From: Dysosmobacter sp. Marseille-Q4140
Lineage (GTDB): Bacteria; Bacillota; Clostridia; Oscillospirales; Oscillospiraceae
DNA: 64,000 nucleotides
Direction: 5' to 3'
Assembly: GCA_018228705.1 (NCBI GenBank)
Contig: CP073694.1
Span: 496,001 to 560,000, forward strand
In this document: piece by piece, positions 41,868 through 50,389 of the stretch
Layout of the letters: every line of letters starts with the position of its first letter
Numbering within the stretch: the first letter of the stretch is position 1
Position numbers and translations under genes: made by a program
Notes under the pieces: generated by a model
Database searches by the model: none
What the model saw: only the letters and a program-made list of their open reading frames with translations
Told to the model about the DNA's origin: nothing

Positions 41868-42110
41868 CCCACCACATCCTCAAGTCATAGTGACAGGCAG
41901 TCCTCATGTTTCTTACAAGTCATACCCTGCTTCGATATCGGCGGAGGACAAGTGTTCCCGCATCCGGCTCATAAATGAAATCTTGTAAGAGCGAGGCCGC
42001 ACGCTGCTTAAAGCGGATATACCGCAAGGAGAAAAGAAGCGGTCCTCTGCCTGCATGAGGCGATTATATCATCACCCAACCGGGTGTTGATACCAAGGTT
42101 TAGCATGCAG
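41868..42110 (-). ncRNA. Candidate bridge RNA region of the IS110 element
   Basis: About 240 non-coding bp lie upstream of the transposase, where the IS110 group encodes its bridge RNA. The region has complementary segments such as CGGAGGAC...GTCCTCTG (near 41941 and 42035) and ATCACCC...GGGTGTTGAT near 42071-42092. A palindromic ATGCAGAATTTCTGCAT (42105-42121) lies at the outer edge. The assignment is from position and family knowledge. Confidence 0.4.
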
Positions 42111-42179
42111 AATTTCTGCATAGATACACAGCTTTTGACCACAGCCAAAGTATAGCAGGAGAAAGCCCTGGCGCTTTTA

Positions 42180-42347
42180 TGGCGCCTGGGCGGTCACTTC
42201 CGCCCGCAGTGCGGGCGGTTTCAGGGGTTGGAGTTGGCGCTGTTCCGACCAACCCGATTTGAGATTGGCGCTGTTTTTTCTCAAAAGCCGCCTGAATCCC
42301 CGCTGTGACAGGCTTTCGGGCGGCGCTGATGCAATAAAGAGAGGATT
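42180..42347 (+). other. Candidate oriT upstream of mobC-like gene
   Basis: This non-coding stretch has a perfect 9-bp hairpin with a 1-nt loop, CCGCCCGCA-G-TGCGGGCGG (42200-42218), and an 11-bp direct repeat TTGGCGCTGTT at 42234-42244 and 42265-42275. It lies directly before the MobC-like and relaxase genes. Hairpins plus short direct repeats at this place are typical of transfer origins. No nick site is identified. Confidence 0.5.
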
Positions 42348-42353
42348 TTGAAT

Positions 42354-42761
42354 TTGAAAAAGGAAAATAAGAAACATTCTGTCTGGCTCAGTGAATCCGC
42401 CTGGACCGAAGTGGAATCGCGCTACCAGCAAGATAACTGCTCCACCAGAAATGAATTTATCGAAAAGGCCATCCGTTTCTACTCCGGTTACCTGGACGCA
42501 GAATCTGCCGATGAATACCTGCCGCGGGTCCTCGCCGATGTGCTGGAGGGTAAGCTGGGAGCCCTGGGCAAACGGATGGGACACCTGCTGTTCAAGCTGT
42601 CGGTGGACCAAAATCTCATGGGGAATATCCTGGCTGCCGACATAGAGATTGACCCGGATCAGCTGCGGAAAGCTCGCGTCCGCTGTGTCAAAGAGGTGAA
42701 GGAGACCAACGGTGAGATCAGCTTCGAAGACACGGTCCGTTACCAAAAGGGGGCTGAGTGA
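42354..42761 (+). CDS. MobC-like relaxosome accessory protein
   Basis: The product is about 135 aa from TTG 42354 (GAGAGG 9 nt upstream; TTG 42348 is an alternative). The N-terminus (KHSVWLSESAWTEVESRYQQ then CSTRNEFIEKAIRFYSGYL) is a ribbon-helix-helix-like DNA-binding region. Proteins of this kind bind oriT and load the relaxase. It overlaps the relaxase start by 1 nt. Confidence 0.7.
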   Translation: MKKENKKHSVWLSESAWTEVESRYQQDNCSTRNEFIEKAIRFYSGYLDAESADEYLPRVLADVLEGKLGALGKRMGHLLFKLSVDQNLMGNILAADIEIDPDQLRKARVRCVKEVKETNGEISFEDTVRYQKGAE

Positions 42762-44566
42762 TGCCGGGGTTGATCCAGAAGTCGGGCTACATCAAGCCGG
42801 GAAACGGCGGCGGTCACTACGCCGAATACATCGCCACCCGGGAGGGCGTGGAGTTGATCGAGGCTCCATCCCCCTCCCATGACGGCGGCGGCTACCTGGA
42901 ATACATGGCCCAGCGCCCCCGCTCTCACGGTCTGTTCTCCGCCGACGGTCCCGCCGATCTGGAGAAAACCATGGAGAAGATCAACGGGCATACCGGGCCG
43001 GTGTGGACCTTCGTCTACTCTTTGAAGCGGGAGGATGCCCACAGGCTGGGCTACGAGAACAGTGAGAGTTGGCGCAGATTATTGCTGGCTCATCAAACAG
43101 AATTGGCGACAGCGATGAAAATTCCGCCAAGCAATTTTCGTTGGTGTGCCGCCTTCCACGACGAAAAGCACCACCCTCACATCCACATGATGGTCTGGTC
43201 GACGGATCCAAAGCAGGGGTATCTCACGGAAAAAGGGATCGAACAAATGCGCTCCCAGCTGTCCAATGAGATCTTCCGGGACGAGCTGCTGTCTCTCTAC
43301 CAGAAAAAAGATCTGTCCTACAGCCAAGTGCGGGATGCGGCGATGGAGGCCATGGGGCGGCTCATTCGGGAGATGGAGACAGGCCTGTGCCACAGTCCGG
43401 TCATCGCGGAGCAGATGGAGACGCTGGCCGGAATGCTGGAGGGGCACAAGGGCAAAAAGGTCTACGGCTACCTGAAAAAGCCGGTGAAGGCGCAGGTGGA
43501 CGCCATCGTGGATGAACTGGCCAAGGTCCCGGAGGTGACAGAATGTTATGAACAGTGGAATCAACTCCGTGATGAACTGGAGCGTTACTACAAGGATTCA
43601 CCCAGAGAGCGTCTGCCCCTCTCCCAGCAGAAGGAGTTCAAAGCCATCAAAAACATGGTCATCCGGGAGGCGGAACGACTCCGGCTTGGCACGGTTACCT
43701 TCGAGGATGCACGCATGAGAGATGAAGTCGATGAGGACCAGGATGCGGTGTACTTCGCATGGAACTCCAACTGGCGGATGGCTGAGGTCTACCAGAGCGC
43801 CAAGGAGGTACTGGAGGAGTACGAAAATCCAGAGGAGGAAAAAGCGGAACAGGTGCAGGTGCTGGAGCAGCTCTGGCAGAGAGGGTTCTCCCTGGCCGCC
43901 TACCAACTGGGCAAGTGCTGGCGGGACGGGCGGGGCGTTCTCCCCGATGACCAGCAGGCGGAACTGTGGTTCCGGCGGGCGGCGGACGCGGGATATGACT
44001 TCGCTCAGTACGCACTGGGAAAGTTCCTGCAAAGCCAAAAGAGAACGGATGAGGCGGTATCCTGGTATGGGAAAGCGGCGGCGCAGGGGAACTCCTGCGC
44101 CGCCTACCGCCTGGGAAAGCTGTATCTGGAAGGAAAAGATGTCCCGAAAGACGTGCACAAAGCGGTAGACTACCTGACGTTCTCCGCCGAACAGGGCAAC
44201 CAGTACGCCCAGTACGCTCTTGGAAAACTGTACCTTGCCGGCCAGGATGTCAAACAGGATCGGGAGCAGGCCTGGGCGTATTTCTATGAATCGGCAGAAC
44301 AGGGAAACGAGTACGCCGCCTTTTTGGGGGAGCACTTCGATCAGGCGCACAGGCCCAATGTGTTCCTGTCGGCCACCCGACTGCTCCACCATCTGAGTCA
44401 GATCTTTCGTGACAACTCGGTGCCCCCTGCCGCCCCGGTAGGACAGCAGGTGGACCGAAAGCTGCGGAGGAAAATCCGGGAAAAGAAGATCGCCATGGGC
44501 CACAAGCCGGACGATCATGAGGAAGCTCCCCGGCAGGACATGGGCGGCATGACCATGGGGTGGTAG
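42761..44566 (+). CDS. MobP-type relaxase fused to Sel1 repeats
   Basis: The product is 601 aa with AAGGGGG before the ATG. The relaxase domain spans about residues 1-220: FHDEKHHPHIHMMVW near 132-146 gives the metal-binding His cluster, preceded by SLKREDAHRLGY. A helical linker follows. Residues about 370-530 hold several Sel1 repeats (AAYQLGKCWRDGRGVLPDDQ; AQYALGKFLQ; AAYRLGKLYLEGKDV; AQYALGKLYLAGQDV). The relaxase nicks oriT and leads strand transfer. The Sel1 part is expected to bind proteins. No coupling protein or mating-pair genes are in the window, so the element is mobilizable rather than self-transmissible. Confidence 0.87.
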   Translation: MPGLIQKSGYIKPGNGGGHYAEYIATREGVELIEAPSPSHDGGGYLEYMAQRPRSHGLFSADGPADLEKTMEKINGHTGPVWTFVYSLKREDAHRLGYENSESWRRLLLAHQTELATAMKIPPSNFRWCAAFHDEKHHPHIHMMVWSTDPKQGYLTEKGIEQMRSQLSNEIFRDELLSLYQKKDLSYSQVRDAAMEAMGRLIREMETGLCHSPVIAEQMETLAGMLEGHKGKKVYGYLKKPVKAQVDAIVDELAKVPEVTECYEQWNQLRDELERYYKDSPRERLPLSQQKEFKAIKNMVIREAERLRLGTVTFEDARMRDEVDEDQDAVYFAWNSNWRMAEVYQSAKEVLEEYENPEEEKAEQVQVLEQLWQRGFSLAAYQLGKCWRDGRGVLPDDQQAELWFRRAADAGYDFAQYALGKFLQSQKRTDEAVSWYGKAAAQGNSCAAYRLGKLYLEGKDVPKDVHKAVDYLTFSAEQGNQYAQYALGKLYLAGQDVKQDREQAWAYFYESAEQGNEYAAFLGEHFDQAHRPNVFLSATRLLHHLSQIFRDNSVPPAAPVGQQVDRKLRRKIREKKIAMGHKPDDHEEAPRQDMGGMTMGW

Positions 44567-44653
44567 CAATCGCCAACGAAACCGCAGTAAAAAATGCTGT
44601 TGAATTTTACAGCAGATCGAGGTATACTAAGGGCAAGAAAGGGGCTGAATACC

Positions 44654-44908
44654 ATGCCGAACATCAAACCCATCTCTGATCTGCGTAATTACACGGAGGT
44701 TCTGCATGACGTGGCAGTTGGCGCTCCGGTTTTTCTGACGAAGAATGGCCGGGGCCGCTACGCCATCGTGGACATGCAGGACTATGAGCGGACACAGGCC
44801 ACCCTCCGGCTGATGAACGAACTGGCCAAGGGCCGCAAGTCCGGGGAGGAAAAGGGCTGGTTGACGCTGGAGGCCGTAGAGAAACATCTCGGAATCGCAG
44901 ATGAATAA
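44654..44908 (+). CDS. Phd/YefM-type antitoxin
   Basis: The product is 84 aa from ATG 44654 with AAAGGGG upstream. PNIKPISDLRNYTEVLHDVA then GAPVFLTKNGRGRYAIVDMQ is the Phd/YefM DNA-binding fold. It overlaps the RelE/ParE-type toxin gene by 8 bp and would neutralise the toxin and repress the pair. Confidence 0.88.
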   Translation: MPNIKPISDLRNYTEVLHDVAVGAPVFLTKNGRGRYAIVDMQDYERTQATLRLMNELAKGRKSGEEKGWLTLEAVEKHLGIADE

Positions 44909-45236
44909 CCTGCATTTATCCGACGAGGCGCAGGCTGATTTGGCCGGGATCAAGTCCTATATCGCAAAGAATTTGGAAAATCCCAGCGCGGCGGTCTCCA
45001 CGGTACGGAACATCACAAAGGACATCCGCAGATTGCGGGAGCACAGTCTGATTGGTACGTCCCTGTCCTCGATTGCCGATGTCGAGAGTGACTATCGTTT
45101 CCTGGTGACCGGCAGTTACCTCACTTTTTACCGAGTTCTTGACAACGATGTCTATGTGGATCGTGTGCTCTACGGCCGCCGGGATTATCTTCGCATCCTC
45201 TTTGGAGATGTGCAGGACGACGAAACAAACGAATAG
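44901..45236 (+). CDS. RelE/ParE-family toxin
   Basis: The product is 111 aa. LHLSDEAQADLAGIKSYIAK and YRFLVTGSYLTFYRVLDNDV then VLYGRRDYLRILF match the RelE/ParE fold, ending with the usual basic-aromatic strand. It acts either on ribosome-bound mRNA or on gyrase. Together with the antitoxin it would stabilise the mobile element. Confidence 0.88.
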   Translation: MNNLHLSDEAQADLAGIKSYIAKNLENPSAAVSTVRNITKDIRRLREHSLIGTSLSSIADVESDYRFLVTGSYLTFYRVLDNDVYVDRVLYGRRDYLRILFGDVQDDETNE

Positions 45237-45276
45237 AGACAATCTTCTCCATAGGGAGAAACGATTTGTCACCGGA

Positions 45277-45305
45277 ACCGTCTGCAGAGATGCAGGCGGT
45301 TTTTT
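45277..45305 (+). terminator. Rho-independent terminator of the toxin-antitoxin operon
   Basis: ACCGTCTGCA (45277-45286) pairs with TGCAGGCGGT (45291-45300), loop GAGA, followed by TTTTT. It lies 40 bp after the toxin stop. The remaining spacer to 45514 shows no gene. Confidence 0.85.
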
Positions 45306-45514
45306 CTATGGCAGGCATATCAAAATCTGGACCGCAATACAAAGATAAATTCCTGCCCGCAGATGATAACTTTCTGAAAATAGTTGAAGTTTGGGGTGGC
45401 TATTGGGAGAAAGTTCGGGTATTGTGTGTTGCTGATAGGAGCCCGCAGGCTCCATGTATGCGAGCAACCGCGCGAAGCGAGGCGCTTGGCGAGTCGTAAA
45501 AGGAGGCGGCACAC

Positions 45515-45817
45515 ATGCGCGACACACTGGAAAATCTGTACTTTGGAAACATCACCCCCAATGATCAAATTGTCAAATCGGGGACTGCCCTGAAAAAAGC
45601 TATGGAGCAGTCAGCAGAGTGCGAGGAGAAACTCACCGCTCTGTTGGAGGACAAAGAAAAAACGCTGCTGCTCCGGCTTATCAACGCGGAGAATGAGATC
45701 GGCAGCACCATGGCCCTGGAAAACTTTATCCTGGGCTTCCGGTTAGGAGTACGCATGATCCTGGAGTCCCTGGACGAGGATGACGGCAGTCTGCTCGACC
45801 CCAATAAGGAGGGATAG
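45515..45817 (+). CDS. DUF6809-like protein, copy 2 (divergent)
   Basis: The product is 100 aa; AAAAGGAGG precedes the ATG. MRDTLENLYFGNITP, LEDKEKTLLLRLINAENEIG and MALENFILGFRLGVRMILES parallel the two other copies (18823-19170 and 56257-56574) with lower identity. It lies 3 bp before an integrase gene. The repeated pairing with integrases suggests a role in element maintenance or recombination control. Confidence 0.65.
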   Translation: MRDTLENLYFGNITPNDQIVKSGTALKKAMEQSAECEEKLTALLEDKEKTLLLRLINAENEIGSTMALENFILGFRLGVRMILESLDEDDGSLLDPNKEG

Positions 45818-45820
45818 CCT

Positions 45821-47029
45821 ATGGCAAAACGCAGGCCGTCCGGCGACGGCATGGTCCGAAAGCGGGAGGACGGCCGCTGGGAGGGCCGCATCGTGGTGGG
45901 CCACAAACAAAACGGCGAGCCCATCTTCCGGTATGTCCTGGCAAAGACCCAGAAGGAACTGCTGGACAAGCTCCACCGGGACCTGGAGGCGTTTCAGGAT
46001 GTGGAGCTCACCGAGGACAGCCGCATGACCCTGGGGGAATGGCTGGACCGGTGGATGGAGGACTACGGCGCGGCCACCCTGCGGCCCAACACCCTGCGGA
46101 GTTATGAGCAGTTCATCCGGTGCTACATCAAGCCCTATCTGGGGGATAAGATCGTCTCCCGGGTGACCCGCATGGACATCCAGAAGCTGTATCGAAAGCT
46201 GAAACACGAGGGCCGTGTTCATGAACACCCGGAGCACGGGCACGAGCTGTCGGACACCATGGTGCTCCGCATCCACGCCATGCTCCACCGGTGCCTGAAG
46301 GACGCGGAGGCGGCCCATGTGATCGCCCGGAACCCCACCGACGGGGCCGTGGTGCCCAAGGCCAACCATCGTCCCAAACAGATCCTCACAAAGGAGCAGA
46401 TGGACACCTTCCTGACGGCGGTGGACCGCAGCGAGATCTGGAGGGACTTCTTCTACACGGAGCTGACCACCGGTCTCCGCCGGGGCGAGATCTGCGGACT
46501 CATGTGGCAGGACTTCGATGAGAAGGCCGGGACGCTGAAGATCCTCCGGTCGGTGAATGTCCCCAAGGCCGGGGAGCTGGAGATCGGCGAAACGAAGACC
46601 AGCCAGGGTCGGCGGACCATCCGTCTGCCGCCCAGTACCGTCCAGCGGCTGCGGGAGCGGAAACAGCACGCCGTCAGCCAGTGGATCTTCCCGGAACCTC
46701 TGGCTCCGGAGAAGCCGGTACGCCCCAGCGCCGCCTACTACTGGATGAAGCGGATCTTAAGAGAGGCGGGCCTGCCTGAGATTCGATTCCATGATTTAAG
46801 GCACACTTTTGCCACCCACGCTCTCACCAGCGGCGTGGACGCCAAGACCTTGTCCGGCATCCTGGGCCACACCAACGCCAGCTTCACCCTGGACACCTAC
46901 ACCCATGTGACTCCGGATATGCAGCAGGAGGCCAGCCACATCGTGGGCGGCTTTCTGGAAGATCTCCTGGGGAAGGACCTGAAACCGTGGCAGAGAGACC
47001 GGCCGGAAGGAGGTGCACGCCATGGGTAA
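45821..47029 (+). CDS. Tyrosine recombinase / integrase, first of a pair
   Basis: The product is 402 aa. An N-terminal AP2-like arm-binding region (GDGMVRKREDGRWEGRIVVG) is followed by a core-binding domain and a complete catalytic domain: LTTGLRRGEICGLMW, IRFHDLRHTFATHAL, LGH, and TLDTYTHV with the nucleophilic Tyr. It would integrate and excise the element. Its end overlaps the second integrase by 8 bp. Confidence 0.92.
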   Translation: MAKRRPSGDGMVRKREDGRWEGRIVVGHKQNGEPIFRYVLAKTQKELLDKLHRDLEAFQDVELTEDSRMTLGEWLDRWMEDYGAATLRPNTLRSYEQFIRCYIKPYLGDKIVSRVTRMDIQKLYRKLKHEGRVHEHPEHGHELSDTMVLRIHAMLHRCLKDAEAAHVIARNPTDGAVVPKANHRPKQILTKEQMDTFLTAVDRSEIWRDFFYTELTTGLRRGEICGLMWQDFDEKAGTLKILRSVNVPKAGELEIGETKTSQGRRTIRLPPSTVQRLRERKQHAVSQWIFPEPLAPEKPVRPSAAYYWMKRILREAGLPEIRFHDLRHTFATHALTSGVDAKTLSGILGHTNASFTLDTYTHVTPDMQQEASHIVGGFLEDLLGKDLKPWQRDRPEGGARHG

Positions 47030-48602
47030 GCGGCGGAAAAAGGGCGAGGGCTCCGTCCGCCAGCGGAAGGACGGCCGCTGGGAGGGCCGGGTGGTCATCG
47101 GCTACGACGAAAAGGGACTGCCCAGAACGAAAAACGTCCTGGCCAAAACGAAACGGGAGTGCCAGGAGAAGCTGAAGCAGCTCCGTGAAACGGTGACCGG
47201 CTCCAAGACGGAGAAGGTCCGGCCGGAGATGCCCTTCGGGGAGTGGCTGGACTTCTGGTATCAGAACTACGTCAAGCCCCAGATCCGCCCCACCACCCAG
47301 GCCAACTACGAGGCGAAGATCTATCAGCACATCATCCCGGAGCTGGGGAAGATCCCCTTGAACCAGCTGGCCCAAAAGGACCTCCAGCAGTTCTATGCCC
47401 GAATGAAAACGGGCGGGCGGCTCATCCGCACGGAGCAGTTCGGCAAAGGGCTGTCCGACTCCATGGTGCGCGGCCTCCACGCCGCCTGCCGGTCCGCTCT
47501 GGAGAAGGCCGTGCAGGAGGATCTGATCCGCACCAACCCGGCGGTGGGCTGCAAGCTGCCGCCCAAGCGGGGCCGGGAGATGCAGGTGCTGGGCCGGGAG
47601 GAGCTCCAGCGGTTCCTCATCCAGGCCCAGGCAGACGGTTATTTCGAACTGTTTCTTCTGGACTTATGTACCGGCCTGCGGCGGGGCGAACTGCTGGCCC
47701 TCCAGTGGGACGACCTGGATTTCAAAACCGGGGCCCTGACCGTGAATAAGCAGATCTACGAGGTGCGGGGACAGCTCCAGGTGAGCGTACCGAAGACACG
47801 TGCCTCCATCCGCAGGCTGGTCCTGCCGCTCGGCGTGGTGGAGGTACTGAGGCAGTACTGGGAAACAGTAAACTCCCGGTGGATGTTTCCCTCGCCGGTC
47901 AAAGAGGACGCTCCCATGACGCCGGGGGCGGTGCGTCGGCGGCTCCAGATCATTCTGGAGCGGGCCGGGTGCAAGAAAATCAGATTTCACGATTTACGCC
48001 ACACCTTTGCCACCCTGTCCCTGGAGAGCGGCATGGATGTGAAGACTCTCTCCGCCATGCTGGGCCATGTGTCGGCGGCCACCACCCTGGATATCTACAC
48101 CCATGTCACCGGGGACATGCAGACCGAGGCCGCGGCGAAGATCGACCGTGGGCTGGGCAACGAGGTACAGGAGGAATCCGTTCAGTCGGAACGGGACGCA
48201 GCCGAAGACTTCCAGCCGGTGCTGAGAAAAACCCGGAAGCCCGGCACCGGGTGTATCACCCAAATCAATGACCACCTGTTCGAAGGCCGCTACTCCCCCA
48301 CCTGGCCGGACGGCACCAAGCATTCCAAATGCGTCTACGCCCACACCCGGGAGGAGTGCGAGGCGAAGCTGAAGGTGCTGATCCAGCAGATGAACGCAGA
48401 GCGGCAGGCCCTGCGGGACCAGGCTCGGGGCATCACTCCGCCGGATAAGCTCACCAAGACGCAGAAGAAAATCTGGACGTACATGAAATTCCACCCGGAG
48501 GTGACCAGCTTCCGAGCCATCGCCAGAGGCGCCGGGGTGACGAGGCATACGGCGGCGAAGTGGTATGAGATGATACGGGAGATGCTGGGGCGGGCGGCCT
48601 GA
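47022..48602 (+). CDS. Tyrosine recombinase / integrase, second of a pair, with C-terminal extension
   Basis: The product is 526 aa from ATG 47022 (GGAGGTG upstream). The catalytic boxes are complete (LCTGLRRGELLALQW, IRFHDLRHTFATLSL, LGHVSAATTLDIYTHV). About 150 extra residues follow: a second arm-binding-like motif (GRYSPTWPDGTKHSKCVYAH) and a final helix-turn-helix (FRAIARGAGVTRHTAAKWYE). This makes it longer than most integrases. A remnant of its 3' end recurs at 50080-50210. A 15-bp terminator follows. Confidence 0.92.
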   Translation: MGKRRKKGEGSVRQRKDGRWEGRVVIGYDEKGLPRTKNVLAKTKRECQEKLKQLRETVTGSKTEKVRPEMPFGEWLDFWYQNYVKPQIRPTTQANYEAKIYQHIIPELGKIPLNQLAQKDLQQFYARMKTGGRLIRTEQFGKGLSDSMVRGLHAACRSALEKAVQEDLIRTNPAVGCKLPPKRGREMQVLGREELQRFLIQAQADGYFELFLLDLCTGLRRGELLALQWDDLDFKTGALTVNKQIYEVRGQLQVSVPKTRASIRRLVLPLGVVEVLRQYWETVNSRWMFPSPVKEDAPMTPGAVRRRLQIILERAGCKKIRFHDLRHTFATLSLESGMDVKTLSAMLGHVSAATTLDIYTHVTGDMQTEAAAKIDRGLGNEVQEESVQSERDAAEDFQPVLRKTRKPGTGCITQINDHLFEGRYSPTWPDGTKHSKCVYAHTREECEAKLKVLIQQMNAERQALRDQARGITPPDKLTKTQKKIWTYMKFHPEVTSFRAIARGAGVTRHTAAKWYEMIREMLGRAA

Positions 48603-48610
48603 AACAAGGG

Positions 48611-48645
48611 AAGAGGCTGGTATCAAAGTGTGATACCAGCCTCTT
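48611..48645. terminator. 15-bp perfect hairpin after the integrase pair
   Basis: AAGAGGCTGGTATCA (48611-48625) pairs with TGATACCAGCCTCTT (48631-48645). It lies between the convergent integrase and ATPase genes and serves both. Confidence 0.85.
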
Positions 48646-48669
48646 CCTGTGATCCAGATGATCCGCTGC

Positions 48670-49971
48670 TCAGACCAATGTATCGTCCAGCAGGAAGTCC
48701 AAGACTCCAATATTAAGAACGCCGTTGTCATCGTACCAACGTTTCCGGATGTCGTGCCGGACGATGATCTTCGGAAAAGAGTCCCCCGTCAGGGAGAGCG
48801 GTCTGTTTTCCGTGACAGACTTTTCCTCCGTCCCAAGAGCGTAGGCGGATTGGATATAAGTCTTTTTTCCACCGGAAGTAGCAATGAAGTCGATCTCCCG
48901 TGCTACCGGGGTCAGTTTCCCTTTGGCGTTTCGCTCATTGCTGTACACGATCCCAATGTCCACTGCGCACTCCCGCACCATCAGTTCATTGAAAATGATG
49001 TTCTCCATGATGTGGGTCATCTCCTGCTGGCGGAAACCGATGCGGGCATTCCGCAAGCCGATGTCCTCACAGTAATATTTGTTGGGGTAATCGAAATAGT
49101 TTTTCCCCTTGACATCCCAGCGCTTGCACTCAGTAAAGAGGAACGCGTCCGCCAAGTGATCCATATACGCTTTCACAGTGTTGAGGGAGACCGTATTCTC
49201 GCCGCTCCGCTTCTGCCTGGAGTTGATGGTGTCCGCCACCCTGGTGGGGTTGGTCAGCGACCCCACTGAGGAGCAGAGCAGGTCCAGAATATCCGAAAGC
49301 ACATCCTCCCGTTTGACCTTCTTGCGCTCCACAATGTCCTTCAAATAAACTTCGGAGAAGAGAGAACTCAGGTACTGCATTTTCGCCGTGTCAGTGGGGC
49401 GGGACAGGATCAGCGGCATCCCGCCGTAGAAGGCGTAATTTTCAAAAGCATCCTCCTTGTCCCCGCCCACAGCGGAGTAATACTCCGCAAAGCTGAGCGG
49501 ATGCACCCGAATTTCGTCGCTGCGCCCCCGGAACTCGGTGAGGATGTCTGAGGACAGCATCCGGGAGTTGCTTCCGGTCACATAGATGTCCAGATTGGGC
49601 AGGGACTTCAAATCGTTGAGGGCGTCGTAGAAGGTGATCTTCTTCCCGTCCGGGTTATAGGGATTCGGCACTTCGTCCGACATCTGGATCTCGTCTACGA
49701 AAAGATAGAATTGCTCCCTCTGATTTTCAACGATCTCCCGGACACGATTTGCAAGCTCTAACGGATTCCGATACCGGATATCACGGGTCAGATCCAACTC
49801 AAAGGAGAGAATGTGATCTGCCGGAACGCCCTCCCCCAACAGATAAGTGCGGAACAGATTGCGGAGGAGGTAGGACTTTCCGCAGCGGCGGATGCCAGTG
49901 ATGACCTTCACTTGTCCACCCCACATGAAGGATATGAGCTTGTTCAGATAGCGGTCCCGTTTGATCTCCAT
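48670..49971 (-). CDS. AAA ATPase with DUF4143 C-terminus
   Basis: The product is 433 aa from ATG 49971 (GTGAGGTG upstream). The P-loop is GIRRCGKSYLLRNLF near 26-40, Walker B is FYLFVDEIQM near 93-102, and TGSNSRMLSSDI is a sensor-like segment. The C-terminal DUF4143 region (KNYFDYPNKYYCEDIGLRNA... then VAREIDFIA) resembles a nuclease-like fold. Members are widespread and usually of unknown function, some in toxin or defence contexts. A remnant of its 3' end recurs at 50253-50380. Confidence 0.88.
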   Translation of the reverse strand: MEIKRDRYLNKLISFMWGGQVKVITGIRRCGKSYLLRNLFRTYLLGEGVPADHILSFELDLTRDIRYRNPLELANRVREIVENQREQFYLFVDEIQMSDEVPNPYNPDGKKITFYDALNDLKSLPNLDIYVTGSNSRMLSSDILTEFRGRSDEIRVHPLSFAEYYSAVGGDKEDAFENYAFYGGMPLILSRPTDTAKMQYLSSLFSEVYLKDIVERKKVKREDVLSDILDLLCSSVGSLTNPTRVADTINSRQKRSGENTVSLNTVKAYMDHLADAFLFTECKRWDVKGKNYFDYPNKYYCEDIGLRNARIGFRQQEMTHIMENIIFNELMVRECAVDIGIVYSNERNAKGKLTPVAREIDFIATSGGKKTYIQSAYALGTEEKSVTENRPLSLTGDSFPKIIVRHDIRKRWYDDNGVLNIGVLDFLLDDTLV

Positions 49972-50079
49972 AGCGCCACACCTCACTGAAAACTTTTCGG
50001 ATTTATCATACTACTTTTCAATAGAAATTATACAACTGCTTGCGCGCTGTGGCAAGTGATTTGTGCGGAGGTTTGTAAT

Positions 50080-50210
50080 TTTGGACGTACATGAAGCTCT
50101 ACCCCGACGTGACCAGCTACCGGGCCATCGCCAGAGGCGCCGGGGTAACAAGGCATACGGTGGCCAAGTGGTATGAGATGATACGGGGATACTGGGGGTG
50201 GGGAATCTGA
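50080..50210 (+). pseudogene. Remnant of integrase C-terminus
   Basis: The sequence encodes YMKLYPDVTSYRAIARGAGV then TRHTVAKWYEMIRG, nearly identical to the last 40 residues of the integrase at 47022-48602. No upstream part is present. It is followed by its own hairpin (GAGGATCGTATC / GATACGATCCTC, 50218-50248), equivalent to the terminator at 48611-48645. Confidence 0.85.
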
Positions 50211-50252
50211 AATAGAGGAGGATCGTATCATAACTCGATACGATCCTCTTTC

Positions 50253-50380
50253 ATTTGTCATTATATCAATGTTTTCAATCTCATGACGGGCGATAATCTT
50301 TGAGAAGGAGGCCCCGGTTAGGGATGAAAGTATTCTGGATAACGGTCGTCTCCTCGGTTTTCAGGACGCAGAATGGCAGA
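50253..50380 (-). pseudogene. Remnant of DUF4143 ATPase C-terminus
   Basis: The minus strand reads SLTGASFSKIIARHEIENID, matching SLTGDSFPKIIVRHDIRK near the end of the ATPase at 48670-49971, with LKTEETTVIQNT in a shifted frame just before it (intact gene: LGTEEKSVTEN). With the preceding fragment it forms a deleted copy of the integrase/ATPase junction. Confidence 0.75.
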
Positions 50381-50389
50381 ACCCAACGG

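Larger units (their letters stand above)
40640..42110 (-). mobile_element. IS110-family insertion sequence (ends approximate)
   Basis: One transposase gene with about 240 bp of non-coding DNA upstream and a short 3' flank. IS110 elements lack terminal inverted repeats, so the ends cannot be fixed from one copy. The insertion splits the mobilization module between the HTH genes and the relaxase genes. Confidence 0.6.
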
